Source of the DNA: an uncultured Reyranella sp. | GTDB taxonomy: Bacteria > Pseudomonadota > Alphaproteobacteria > Reyranellales > Reyranellaceae | Reading direction: 5' to 3' | NCBI RefSeq assembly: GCF_945957355.1 | Contig: NZ_CAMFKM010000006.1 | Span: 300,949-364,948 of the forward strand | Length of the DNA stretch: 64,000 nt | Shown here: positions 8,761 to 17,703 of the stretch, in pieces | Layout of the letters: every line of letters starts with the position of its first letter | How positions within the stretch are numbered: position 1 is the first letter of the stretch | Notes under the pieces: generated by a model | Told to the model about the DNA's origin: nothing | The model's input: the letters and a program-made list of their open reading frames with translations, nothing else | The model's database searches: none | Made by a program: the position numbers and the translations under genes

Positions 8761-9627
8761 ATGACGCCCACCCAGCTCCGCGCCTTCCACCTCGTGGCCG
8801 AGGCCGGCTCCTTCTCGGCAGCGGCTCGCGCCTCCGGCCTCAGCCAACCCAATCTCTCGGGCCAGGTCACGGCACTGGAGAAAGCCTATGGCGTGCACCT
8901 GTTCGACCGCCGCGGCCGCAGCGTCACCCCCACCGAGACGGGTCGGCAGCTCCACGGCGTCACGACGCGCCTATTCGCCCTCCAGGACGAGGCGCAAGCC
9001 CTCCTGCTGGGCGAGCAGGCCCTGACCCGCGGCCATCTACGCATCGCTGCCGACTCCGCGCACCATGTGGTGCCGATCATGGCCGCGCTGCGGGAACGCG
9101 CCGGCGGGCTCACCTTCGCGCTTTCGATCGACAATTCGGCCGTCGTGTTGGAGCGCCTGCTGCGCCACGAGGCAGATGTCGCGGTGATGGCCAAGAGCCT
9201 CTCCGATCCGCGCCTGCACGCCGTTCGGTTGCGCACCGACCGGCTTGTCCTGTTCGCGCCGGCCGGCCATGCCCTCGGCAGACGCGGCCGCACGCCCCTC
9301 TCGGCACTGGCTGGCCAGGAGCTGGTGCTGCGCGAACGCGGCTCGATCACGCGGGAAGTGCTTGAACAGGCAATGGCGGCAGCCGATATCAGGCCCGCGT
9401 CGATTGTCGAGGTTCAGACCCGCGAAGGCGTGCGAGAGGCGGTGGCGGCCGGGTTCGGCGTCGGCGCGGTATTCGCGAGCGAACTCGGCGAGGATCGCCG
9501 CTTCCGCCGCATCACCATCACCGATCAGAATCTGGCGGTCGCGGAATATGCCGTGTGCCTGCAGGAGCGTCGGCGGGTCGCGCTCGTTCGTGCCTTCATG
9601 GATGAAGCGACGCGGCTGGCCGCCTGA
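8761..9627 (+). CDS. LysR-type transcriptional regulator, probable phn activator
   Basis: A 288-residue regulator. Residues 1-60 carry the winged helix-turn-helix (MTPTQLRAFHLVAEAGSFSAAARASGL, then QPNLSGQVTALEKAYGVHLFDR). The rest is a periplasmic-binding-protein-like effector domain. I chose ATG 8761 because LysR proteins start a few residues before 'LRAF'; the frame is open further upstream (ATG 8737 and earlier) but that would run into the control region. It is divergent from phnW, so it most likely senses 2-aminoethylphosphonate or a pathway intermediate and activates phnWAY. The ligand is inferred from position only. Confidence 0.88.
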   Translation: MTPTQLRAFHLVAEAGSFSAAARASGLSQPNLSGQVTALEKAYGVHLFDRRGRSVTPTETGRQLHGVTTRLFALQDEAQALLLGEQALTRGHLRIAADSAHHVVPIMAALRERAGGLTFALSIDNSAVVLERLLRHEADVAVMAKSLSDPRLHAVRLRTDRLVLFAPAGHALGRRGRTPLSALAGQELVLRERGSITREVLEQAMAAADIRPASIVEVQTREGVREAVAAGFGVGAVFASELGEDRRFRRITITDQNLAVAEYAVCLQERRRVALVRAFMDEATRLAA

Positions 9628-9646
9628 GGCAGCTCACGTAACAAAA

Positions 9647-9664
9647 ATGTCAAAAAACTTTCAT
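9647..9664 (+). promoter_or_regulatory. Candidate Pho box
   Basis: The sequence reads ATGTCAA-AAAA-CTTTCAT: two 7-bp units separated by 4 bases, the layout of a PhoB site (consensus CTGTCAT-N4-CTGTCAT). The units match at 5 of 7 and 6 of 7 positions. It lies 32 bases before the start of the Na+/Pi cotransporter gene. This placement supports control by phosphate starvation, but the match is by eye. Confidence 0.5.
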
Positions 9665-9696
9665 CGTCAAACGACGAGGCGTAGGATTCCCGAATC

Positions 9697-11382
9697 ATGC
9701 AAGGCATCGACACCATCCTGAACGTCCTCGGCAGCGTCTGCCTGCTGTTGTGGGGCGTGCGCATGGTGCGGACGGGCCTGACCCGCGCCTTCGGGGCAAC
9801 CTTGCGCCGCGCCATCGGCGCCTGCTCGCGCAACCGCTTCACGGCCTTCACGGGCGGAGTCGTGCTGACGGGCGTGCTTCAGTCGAGCACCGCAACCGCC
9901 TTGCTGCTCGCCTCCTTCGCGGGACGCGGGCTGATCTCGCTGTCGATCGGGCTGGCAGTGATGCTGGGCGCGAATGTCGGCACGACGCTAACGGCACAGG
10001 TCCTGTCCTTCCCCCTCGGCTGGATCTCTCCGCTCATGATCGCGGGCGGCGTCATCGCCTTCCTGTCGAACAGCTCGGACAGGGCGCGCCATCTCGGCCG
10101 CGTCGCCATCGGCCTCGGCCTGATGCTGCTGTCGCTGCACCTGCTCGAAGCGGCCGCCCTGCCGCTGCGCTCGGCGCCGGCCTTCGTGGCCGTGCTGGAA
10201 GGGCTGCAGAACGAATATGTGATGGGCGTCCTCGTAGCGGCGGCCGCCACCTGGTTCATTCATTCCAGCCTCTCGACCGTGCTGCTGGTGATGTCCTTCG
10301 CCTCGAGCGGCATCATCGATCCCAAGCTCGGCATGGCAATGGTGATCGGCGCCAACATCGGCGGCGCGATCGCCCCCTATTTCGACCAGGCCGCGACCGA
10401 TACCGAGGCGCGGCGCCTGCCGCTGGGCAACCTCATCACGCGGGTCGCGGTCGGCGTCGCCCTGCTGCCGTTCCTCGGCCAGTTTCACCAATGGCTGATG
10501 ATGGTCGATCCGGCCCCCGGGCGGCTGCTCGTCAACTTCCACACCGCCTTCAGCGTGGTAGCCGCCATCGTCTTCCTGCCGCTGATCGATCCAGTGGCCG
10601 CGCTCTGCCGACGCCTGGTCCCAGACCGGCCACAGACCGACGACCCCGGCAAGCCGCGCAGCCTCGACCCCAACGTGCTCGACACGCCGGCCGAAGCGCT
10701 GGGCTGCGCGCTCCGGGAGACGCTCAATCTCGGCGACAGGGTCGCCGACATGCTGCGCCAGACCATGGACGTGTTCGAGAAGAACGACGCGCGCGCCATG
10801 AAGGCGATCGAGGCGGCGGACGATGCCGTCGACAGCCTCTACGAGGCCATCAAGCTCTACCTGATCCAGACTTCGCGGACCGAGCTGGGCGAAGAGGACG
10901 GCAAGCGCTACGTCGAGATCCTGACCTTCGTCACCAACCTCGAACATGCCGGCGACATCATCGACAAGAACCTGATGGAACTGGCGGCCAAGAAGATCAA
11001 GAATCGCTATGCCTTCTCGGCCGAGGGCACGGCGGAGCTGCGCGCCTTCCACGCCCGCGTGCTCGACAATCTCCGGCTGGCGCTGAACGTCTTCACGACC
11101 CGCGACATCACCCTGGCCCGCCGGCTGGTCGCCGAGAAGGCCGCGATCCGCGAGGCTGAGGCCCATGCAGCCGACAGCCACTATGCCCGACTGCGCGAGG
11201 GGCGCCCGGAATCGATTGAGACCAGCTCGATCCACATGGACGTGATCCGCGACCTGAAGCGCATCAACGGCCACTTTACGACGGTCGCCTATCCGATTCT
11301 CGAAGCCGCTGGCGAACTCGCCGAGACGCGCCTCAAGACGACGACGGATCAGCCCTTGATCCGCAATCCGCTGGGATCGTAG
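9697..11382 (+). CDS. Na+/Pi cotransporter with PhoU-like C-terminal domain
   Basis: A 561-residue inner-membrane carrier of the NptA/YjbB-like Na/Pi-cotransporter family, moving phosphate with Na+. It has two inverted repeats carrying the substrate motifs GVLQSSTATALL (about residue 65) and FIHSSLSTVLL (about 190), each followed by a GANVGTT/GANIGG motif. After the last membrane segment (about 300) comes a charged helical PhoU-like domain (about 340-545, with LEHAGDIIDKNL), common in this subfamily. It follows the phosphonate genes and has a Pho-box-like repeat upstream, so handling the phosphate released by PhnA is likely. Direction of transport (uptake or efflux) is open. Its last 34 bases overlap the 3' end of the convergent flavoprotein gene. 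Confidence 0.88.
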   Translation: MQGIDTILNVLGSVCLLLWGVRMVRTGLTRAFGATLRRAIGACSRNRFTAFTGGVVLTGVLQSSTATALLLASFAGRGLISLSIGLAVMLGANVGTTLTAQVLSFPLGWISPLMIAGGVIAFLSNSSDRARHLGRVAIGLGLMLLSLHLLEAAALPLRSAPAFVAVLEGLQNEYVMGVLVAAAATWFIHSSLSTVLLVMSFASSGIIDPKLGMAMVIGANIGGAIAPYFDQAATDTEARRLPLGNLITRVAVGVALLPFLGQFHQWLMMVDPAPGRLLVNFHTAFSVVAAIVFLPLIDPVAALCRRLVPDRPQTDDPGKPRSLDPNVLDTPAEALGCALRETLNLGDRVADMLRQTMDVFEKNDARAMKAIEAADDAVDSLYEAIKLYLIQTSRTELGEEDGKRYVEILTFVTNLEHAGDIIDKNLMELAAKKIKNRYAFSAEGTAELRAFHARVLDNLRLALNVFTTRDITLARRLVAEKAAIREAEAHAADSHYARLREGRPESIETSSIHMDVIRDLKRINGHFTTVAYPILEAAGELAETRLKTTTDQPLIRNPLGS

Positions 11383-13811
11383 GGCGCACGCAGCGAGACC
11401 TTCGCCGCAAGCTTCGTGCCGGCAAGATCTACCTCGAAGCGGCCACCCGCCAGCCACGCCGCGTCGACCGACTGACCGTCGCTTCGCTTCACGTAGCCGA
11501 GGCCCACGGAGGCGCCGAGCGTGTGACCGTAGCCCGCCGAGGTGAGATCGCCGACCGGTCTGCCGTCGCGCAGTAGCGCCTCGCCGCCCCACAGGAGCGG
11601 CTCACGGTCTTCCAGCACGACCGAGACGAGCCGCCGGGTCAGCGGCCGGCCCTTGGCTTCGAGGAGTGCCTTCTGGCCGATGAATCCGCCCGGCTTGCCG
11701 AGGCTCACCGCCCAACCGAGGCCCGCCTGCAAGGGCGTGTCGTCGGGCGTCAGTTCGCGGCCCCAGGCGCGGTAGCCCTTCTCGAGCCGCAGCGTGTCGA
11801 TGGCGTAGTAGCCGGCATCGCGCAGGCCGAATTCGGCGCCCGCCTCGTGCAGCGTCTCGAACACGGTGACGGCGAATTCGACGGGCACGTAGAGTTCCCA
11901 GCCCAGCTCGCCCATGTAGGTGCGGCGCGAGGCGAGCACCGTTGCGTAGCCTATGCCGATCTCGCGGATCGTGGCGAAAGGAAAGCCCTCGTTCGAGAGA
12001 TCGGCCCGGCTCACCGTCTGGAGCAACGCGCGGCTCTTCGGTCCCATGACCGACAGCACGGTCCAGCCCGACGTCACGTCGGTGAGAACAGCATGGGCGT
12101 CGGGGGCCATGTGCCGCCCCAACCAATCCATGTCGCGGATGGGTTGCGCCGAGCCGGTGATGAGCATGAACTTGTCACGTGTCAGCCGCGCGACGGTGAC
12201 GTCGCTCTCGAAGGTGCCGCGCTCGTTCAGCACGCCGGTGTAGACGGTGCATCCGACCGGCACCGCGACATCGTTGGCGCAAAGGCGCTGCAGCACGGCC
12301 TCGGCATCGCGGCCCTGCACCAGCAGCTTGCCGAATGAGGTCTCGTCGGTGACCGTGACACCTTCGCGTGTCGCGCGGTGCTCGGTGGCGACCGCGTCGA
12401 ACCAGGCGCCGCGGCCCCAGCCATAACGCATCTCGGGCGCCTTGCCCTCGCCCGCGAACCAGTTGGGCCGCTCCCAGCCCATCTTGTTGCCGAACCAGGC
12501 GCCGCGCGCCTTCAGTCGGTCGTAGAGCGGCGAACGTCGGAACGGACGGCCGCTCTCCTGCTCACGCTGCGGCCACGGCATCTTGTAGTGAAGGCCCAGC
12601 GTCTCGGCGACCCGGCTGCGCAGCCAGGCATCGTTGCCGTGGAAACCCGCGAAGCGCCTGATGTCGACCGGCCAGAGGTCCATCGTCGGCTCGCCGGCGA
12701 CGATCCATTCCGCCAGCGCCATCCCGGCGCCGCCCGAGCTCGCGATGCCCATGGAGTTGAAGCCGGCGCCGACATAGAAGCCGCGCAGCTGAGGCGCCTC
12801 GCCCAGGATGTAGTTCATGTCCGGCGTGAAGCTTTCCGGCCCGTTCATGAAGGTCTTGATGCCGGTCTTCTCTAGCGACGGTACGCGGATCAGCGCATTG
12901 TCCATCAGGATCTGGAACTGGTCCCAGTCGTCCGGCAGCATACCGAACTCGAAATCGTCGGGGATGACGTCCTTATTCCAGGGCTTGGCCTCGGGCTCGA
13001 AGCCGCCCATCAACAGGCCGCCGACCTCTTCCTTGAAATAGATGTAGCCGTCGGGATCGCGCATGACCGGCAGGTCGCGCGGCACGTTCTCCATCTTCTC
13101 GGTGACGATGTACATGTGCTCGCAGGAATAGAGCGGCACCGTCACGCCGACCATCCGGCCGAGCTGGCGTGCCCACTGGCCGCCGCAGTTGACCACGATC
13201 TCGGCCTTGATCGGCCCCTCGGTCGTCCGCACGCCGGTGACCCTCGGGCCGCCCGGCCCCTCTTCCGTGTCGATCGCGGTGACGCGCACCTTCTCGAAGA
13301 TGCGAACACCGCCGTTGCGCGCGCCCTTCGCCAGGGACTGCGTGATGTCGGCCGGATTGGCCTTGCCGTCGCCCGGCAGCCACACCGCGCCCACGAGATC
13401 GTCGGTGCGCATGATCGGATACTTGTCGCCGGCCTGTTGCGGCGTCAGCGGCTCGCACTCCACGCCCTGCGCGCTGGCCATGGCAGCGGAACGACGCAGC
13501 AAGGTCATGCGCTCTTCGGTTCGCGCCACGATGAGCGAGCCCGATCGCTTCCAGCCGGTGGCGAGACCGGTCTCGGCCTCGAGTTTAGAATAGAGCTCGG
13601 TGCTGTAGCGGATCAGCCGCGTCAGGTTCTGGACGCTGCGCAACTGGCCCACGAGGCCTGCCGCATGCCAGGTCGTGCCGCCGCTCAGGCGCCCCTGCTC
13701 CAGCAGCACGATGTCCTTCCAGCCCTGCTTCGCGAGGTGATAGGCCGTCGAGCAGCCCATGATACCGCCACCGATGATGACGACGCGGGCGTGGGTTGGA
13801 AACGCGGCCAT
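11349..13811 (-). CDS. Sarcosine/dimethylglycine dehydrogenase-like flavoprotein
   Basis: An 820-residue two-part enzyme. Residues 1-400 form a DAO-type FAD domain with the dinucleotide motif IIGGGIMG (14-19) and TTWHAAGL, where His49 corresponds to the residue that carries covalent FAD in dimethylglycine and sarcosine dehydrogenases. Residues about 430-810 form a GcvT/aminomethyltransferase-like folate domain. Such enzymes oxidatively demethylate N-methyl amino acids and pass the methyl to tetrahydrofolate. The exact substrate is not readable. It is the last gene of the hyuAB-TRAP-GS-ADH operon; its start overlaps the Fe-ADH stop by one base (TGATG). The 3' end overlaps the convergent Na/Pi gene by 34 bases. 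Confidence 0.85.
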   Translation of the reverse strand: MAAFPTHARVVIIGGGIMGCSTAYHLAKQGWKDIVLLEQGRLSGGTTWHAAGLVGQLRSVQNLTRLIRYSTELYSKLEAETGLATGWKRSGSLIVARTEERMTLLRRSAAMASAQGVECEPLTPQQAGDKYPIMRTDDLVGAVWLPGDGKANPADITQSLAKGARNGGVRIFEKVRVTAIDTEEGPGGPRVTGVRTTEGPIKAEIVVNCGGQWARQLGRMVGVTVPLYSCEHMYIVTEKMENVPRDLPVMRDPDGYIYFKEEVGGLLMGGFEPEAKPWNKDVIPDDFEFGMLPDDWDQFQILMDNALIRVPSLEKTGIKTFMNGPESFTPDMNYILGEAPQLRGFYVGAGFNSMGIASSGGAGMALAEWIVAGEPTMDLWPVDIRRFAGFHGNDAWLRSRVAETLGLHYKMPWPQREQESGRPFRRSPLYDRLKARGAWFGNKMGWERPNWFAGEGKAPEMRYGWGRGAWFDAVATEHRATREGVTVTDETSFGKLLVQGRDAEAVLQRLCANDVAVPVGCTVYTGVLNERGTFESDVTVARLTRDKFMLITGSAQPIRDMDWLGRHMAPDAHAVLTDVTSGWTVLSVMGPKSRALLQTVSRADLSNEGFPFATIREIGIGYATVLASRRTYMGELGWELYVPVEFAVTVFETLHEAGAEFGLRDAGYYAIDTLRLEKGYRAWGRELTPDDTPLQAGLGWAVSLGKPGGFIGQKALLEAKGRPLTRRLVSVVLEDREPLLWGGEALLRDGRPVGDLTSAGYGHTLGASVGLGYVKRSDGQSVDAAWLAGGRFEVDLAGTKLAAKVSLRAPYDPSGLRIKG

Positions 13812-14983
13812 CAGAGCCTCCCTGCGATGGCGGCCTCGTACATCCTGCGCATCTCCGGCACGCTGGCCTTGACCGGATTGCCACGGGCCGTCGGATCGTC
13901 CGCCGCCATTTCCGAGAACCGGTCGAGATGCTCGATCTTCACACCCAGCTCGGCCAGCGTCTGGGGAATTCCCACTTCACGCCGCAGCTCGAGCGTCCAC
14001 TGCATGAAACCCTCGAAGGTCGGCGTGCGCAGGTTGAGCCAGCGCGCCAGGCGCACGATCCTGTCCTCGATGGCCACGCGATTGAACTGGATCACGTAGG
14101 GCATGACGACGGCATTCGTCAGCCCATGGTGCGTATCCAGAACGGCCCCCACCGGATGCGACAGCGCATGGATGGCCCCCAGCCCTTTCTGGAAGGCCGT
14201 CGAGCCCATCTGCGAGGCCGCCAGCATGTGCCCGCGGGCCTCGATATCGCGACCGTCCCTGACGGCGCGGGCAAGGTTCTCCTTCACCAGCCGCATGCCT
14301 TCGACGGCAATGCCTTCCGCGTAGGGATGGTAGCCCGGTGCACAATAGGCCTCCAGACAGTGGCAGAAGGCATCCATGCCGGTGCCGGCCGTCAGCTTCG
14401 GCGACAAGCCGACCGTCAGCTCCGGGTCGGCAATCACGAGCTGCGGCATCATCATCGGATGGAAGATCACCTTCTTGGTTTTCGTCGCGGGATTGGTGAT
14501 TACCGCCGCGCGGCCGGTCTCGGAGCCGGTGCCGGCGGTCGTCGGCACGGCGATCGACGGGCGGATGCCGGCCGGGTTGGCGCGCGTATGCCAGTCGCCG
14601 ACATCCTCGAAGTCCCACAGCGGCCGGGTCTGCCCGGCCATGAAGGCGATGGCCTTGCCCGCATCGATGCCCGAACCGCCGCCCCAGGCGATGACGCCGT
14701 CGTGCTTGCCGGCACGCAGGACGCGCACGCCCGCCTCGACATTGGCCAAGACCGGATTGGGTCTCACGTCACTGAAAACCGCCACCTCGATACCCGCCTT
14801 GCGCAGCGACAGGGTCGCGCTGGAGACCATCGACAGCCTGGCCAGCCCCGGATCGGTCACCAGAAGCGGCCGCCGCAGGCCAACCGCCTTACAGGCATCG
14901 GCAAGTTCGCTGACGCGGCCGGCGCCGAAGCGGATGGCAGTCGGGAAGTTCCAGTTGCCGATGAGCGGCGCCGGGGACGACAT
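13811..14983 (-). CDS. Iron-containing alcohol dehydrogenase
   Basis: A 390-residue group III alcohol dehydrogenase. The N-terminal Rossmann part contains WGGGSGIDAGKAIA (NAD binding) and PTTAGTGSE. The helical metal domain has DAFCHCLEAY, then GAIHALSHPVGAVLDTHHGLTN, which supplies the Fe2+ His ligands. Start ATG 14983 shares a base with the stop of the upstream GS gene (TGATG), so translation is coupled. Family members oxidise short alcohols or reduce aldehydes, and some (methanol dehydrogenase type) act on formaldehyde or methanol. In this operon it could process the aldehyde or alcohol left after N-demethylation; this is inference. Confidence 0.9.
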   Translation of the reverse strand: MSSPAPLIGNWNFPTAIRFGAGRVSELADACKAVGLRRPLLVTDPGLARLSMVSSATLSLRKAGIEVAVFSDVRPNPVLANVEAGVRVLRAGKHDGVIAWGGGSGIDAGKAIAFMAGQTRPLWDFEDVGDWHTRANPAGIRPSIAVPTTAGTGSETGRAAVITNPATKTKKVIFHPMMMPQLVIADPELTVGLSPKLTAGTGMDAFCHCLEAYCAPGYHPYAEGIAVEGMRLVKENLARAVRDGRDIEARGHMLAASQMGSTAFQKGLGAIHALSHPVGAVLDTHHGLTNAVVMPYVIQFNRVAIEDRIVRLARWLNLRTPTFEGFMQWTLELRREVGIPQTLAELGVKIEHLDRFSEMAADDPTARGNPVKASVPEMRRMYEAAIAGRL

Positions 14984-16347
14984 CAGATGATTTCCATGTA
15001 GCGGTCGAGTTCCCAGTCCGTGATGGCCTTGCGGAACTCCCGCTCTTCCCACTCGCGTGTTGCCGAATAATGATCGACGAAGGCGTCGCCGAAGAGGTTG
15101 CGAGCCGGCTTCGAGGCCTTGAGCCGCCCGGCTGCTTCCATGAGCGTCCGTGGCAGCTGCGATTTGGCGGGGTGCTTCTTGTCGTAGGAATTGCCGGTGA
15201 TGGGCTCGCCGGGATCGATGTCGTTCTCGATCCCCCACAGGCCCGAACCGATGGCCGCGGCGATCGCCAGGTAGGGATTGGCGTCGGCGGCGGCGACGCG
15301 ATACTCGACCCGGGTCGACTTGGCCGAACCCGGGATCACTCGCAGCGAGGTGGTGCGGTTCTCGACGCCCCAGGTCGAGGCGGTCGGCGCCCAGAAGCCC
15401 GGAATGAGTCGCCGGTAGGAATTCACGTTCGAGGCCACCATCCCCAGCAGCTCGGGCATCAGCGCCGCCTGGCCGCCGACAAACTGGCGCATCGTCCGGC
15501 TCATGCGATGCGGTGCCTTCTCGTCGAAGAAAACCGGCTTGCCGCCTTTCCACAGCGACATGTGCATGTGGCCGCCACAGCCCGGCCAGTCCTTCGACCA
15601 CTTGGCCATGAAGGTGGCGAGCCAGCCCTGCTTCTGCGCCAGCACCTTGGTGAAGATCTTGAACAAGGCGGCCTTGTCGGTGGCCGCGAGCGCATCGTCG
15701 ACCCGGAGCGCGGCCTCGAGAACGCCGGCGCCGGTCTCCGTGTGCAGCCCCTCGATGCCCATGTCCATCGCCTCGCACATGGCGAGCAGGTCGCGGTACC
15801 AGTCCGACAGGACCGAGTTGCGCAGGACCGAATAACCGAAGAAGCCGGGCGAGATCGGCTTCAGGTTGCGGTAGCCCTTCTCGCGGATCGATTCCGGTGT
15901 CTCGGCGAAGACGAAGAATTCGTATTCGAAGCCGACCTTGACCTCGAAGCCGAGCTTCCGCGCGCGCTCCAGCACGCGGCGCAACGTGCCGCGCGGACAG
16001 ATCTCCTCGGCCTTCCCCACGAACTCGCAGAGGAAAAACAGGTTGCCGGGCTCCGTCGCGATCTCGCGGCAGGTCTCCGGCAGGATGCGGACATTGGCGT
16101 CTGGATAGCCCGTATGCCAGCCCGTGTAGGTGACATTGTCGTAGAGCTGGTCGTTCATGTCCCAGCCCAACACCACGTCGCAGAAGCCGAAGCCTCCTTC
16201 GAGGGCGGAGCGGAACTTGTCGACGTGGATGTACTTGCCGCGAAGAATGCCGTCGATGTCGTGGACCCCCACCTTCACGTGGGTGAGCCCCCGCTCCTTG
16301 ACGATCTTCAGGGCATCGGCGGCGGTCCTGACCTGACGCGGTTCCAT
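14983..16347 (-). CDS. Glutamine synthetase family protein (GlnT/PuuA-like)
   Basis: A 454-residue type I-like glutamine synthetase homologue. It has a beta-grasp N domain (about 15-105) and a catalytic C domain with the metal-binding FEYEFFVF strand, GCGGHMHMSLW, and the NRTTSLRVI and EYRVAAADANPYLA segments that bind glutamate and ATP. In place of the canonical adenylylation-regulated form it resembles the catabolic GlnT/PuuA group, which ligates glutamate to amines such as methylamine, ethanolamine or putrescine. Its place between a TRAP permease and an alcohol dehydrogenase supports an amine-ligating or ammonia-capturing role. It starts 28 bases after dctM. Confidence 0.88.
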   Translation of the reverse strand: MEPRQVRTAADALKIVKERGLTHVKVGVHDIDGILRGKYIHVDKFRSALEGGFGFCDVVLGWDMNDQLYDNVTYTGWHTGYPDANVRILPETCREIATEPGNLFFLCEFVGKAEEICPRGTLRRVLERARKLGFEVKVGFEYEFFVFAETPESIREKGYRNLKPISPGFFGYSVLRNSVLSDWYRDLLAMCEAMDMGIEGLHTETGAGVLEAALRVDDALAATDKAALFKIFTKVLAQKQGWLATFMAKWSKDWPGCGGHMHMSLWKGGKPVFFDEKAPHRMSRTMRQFVGGQAALMPELLGMVASNVNSYRRLIPGFWAPTASTWGVENRTTSLRVIPGSAKSTRVEYRVAAADANPYLAIAAAIGSGLWGIENDIDPGEPITGNSYDKKHPAKSQLPRTLMEAAGRLKASKPARNLFGDAFVDHYSATREWEEREFRKAITDWELDRYMEII

Positions 16348-16375
16348 TCAGCTCCCCTCGTTCGAGAGGGGCAGA

Positions 16376-17680
16376 CTAGCTGCTGAGATAGCGGGGAAGC
16401 CAGAGGGCAATGTCGGGGAATACGGCGATCGCCATGGTGAACAGAACCATGATCGCGAGGAATGGCAAGGTCACGCGGGCGATGTAGCCCAGCCCGTCCT
16501 CGGTCAGCCCCTGGATCACGAACAGGTTGAAGCCGACCGGCGGCGTGATCTGCGCCATCTCGACGACCAGGACGAGAAAGACGCCGAACCAGATCGGGTC
16601 GAAACCGGCGGCCTTCACGATCGGCATGACGATCGGCAGGGTCATCACGATCATGCTGAAGCCGTCGAGGAAGCAGCCCAGGATCAGGTAGAAGACGATC
16701 AGGGCCACGATCAGCATGAACGACGAAAGGCCGAGGCTGCTCACGAACTCGGCGACGGCTCCGGGGATACCCAGGAAGGCCGCGGCACTTCCCAGGATCG
16801 AGGCGCCCAGTACGATCAGCGCGATCATGGCGCAGGTCTGCACCGAACCGATGGCGATGGCCTTCAGCGCGGGAAGCGACAGTTCGCGCTGGATCCCGGC
16901 CACCACCAGCGCGCCCAGCACGCCCACGGCAGCGGCTTCTGACGGCGTTGCGAGGCCACCATACATGGAGCCCAGCACGCACAGGATCAGGAACACGGCC
17001 GGTCCCAGTTCGCGAATCGACGTCAGGAACTCCGCCGCCGTGGCGATGCGCACCTTGCGCTCCGCTTCCGGCACCAGCTGGGGCTTCAGGGCGGTGTAGA
17101 TCATGATCCAGCCCATGAAGCAGCCCGCCAGCAGGAAGCCGGGGATGAAGCCTGCCGTGAAGAGCTTGGCGATCGAGACGTCGCCCAGCACGCCATAGAT
17201 GATCATGATGTTGGAGGGCGGAATCAGGAACCCGAGCGTGCCGGCCCCCGCCAGCGAGCCCACGGCGACATCCTTCGAGTAACCGCGCTTCAGGAGCTCC
17301 GTCAGCGAGATGCGGCCCACCACCTGGGTCGTCGCCGCAGACGAACCCGAGATGGCAGCGAAGATCGTGCAGCCGATGACGTTCACGTGCAGCAGCCGCC
17401 CCGGCAGCATCGCGGCCCACGGCGTCAGGCCGCGGAACAGGGTCTGCGACAGGCGCGTGCGGAACAGGATCTCACCCATGATGATGAACAGCGGCAGCGC
17501 CAGCAGTTCCTGCGTGGTCAGGATGTTCCAGGTGTACTGCGCCAGCAGCTTGTCGAGCGGGATGTCGCGGAAGATCGCCAGCAGCACCGTGCCGGTGACG
17601 GCCAGGGTCCAGCCGATCCACAGGCCGCCCGCCAGGAAGGCGAACAGCACGACGAACATGGTGAGGACGACTTCAAGCAT
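16376..17680 (-). CDS. dctM: TRAP transporter large permease (DctM)
   Basis: A 434-residue membrane protein with about 12 hydrophobic segments. It has DctM hallmarks: the SGSSAATTQVVGRI segment near residue 115, LIPPSNIMIIYG near 155, and ITPPVGFNLFVIQG near 360. It forms the Na+-driven translocation unit of a tripartite ATP-independent periplasmic transporter together with the DctQ and DctP genes just upstream. The gap to dctQ is 23 bases. The substrate is probably the organic acid or amide degraded by the surrounding enzymes. Confidence 0.95.
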   Translation of the reverse strand: MLEVVLTMFVVLFAFLAGGLWIGWTLAVTGTVLLAIFRDIPLDKLLAQYTWNILTTQELLALPLFIIMGEILFRTRLSQTLFRGLTPWAAMLPGRLLHVNVIGCTIFAAISGSSAATTQVVGRISLTELLKRGYSKDVAVGSLAGAGTLGFLIPPSNIMIIYGVLGDVSIAKLFTAGFIPGFLLAGCFMGWIMIYTALKPQLVPEAERKVRIATAAEFLTSIRELGPAVFLILCVLGSMYGGLATPSEAAAVGVLGALVVAGIQRELSLPALKAIAIGSVQTCAMIALIVLGASILGSAAAFLGIPGAVAEFVSSLGLSSFMLIVALIVFYLILGCFLDGFSMIVMTLPIVMPIVKAAGFDPIWFGVFLVLVVEMAQITPPVGFNLFVIQGLTEDGLGYIARVTLPFLAIMVLFTMAIAVFPDIALWLPRYLSS

Positions 17681-17703
17681 CGGATATCAACTCGCGCGAC
17701 AAA

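Noticed and set aside
7518..9365. 615-codon plus-strand open frame across phnW and the LysR gene
   Set aside because: It covers phnW antisense and the LysR gene in another frame; composition is not protein-like.
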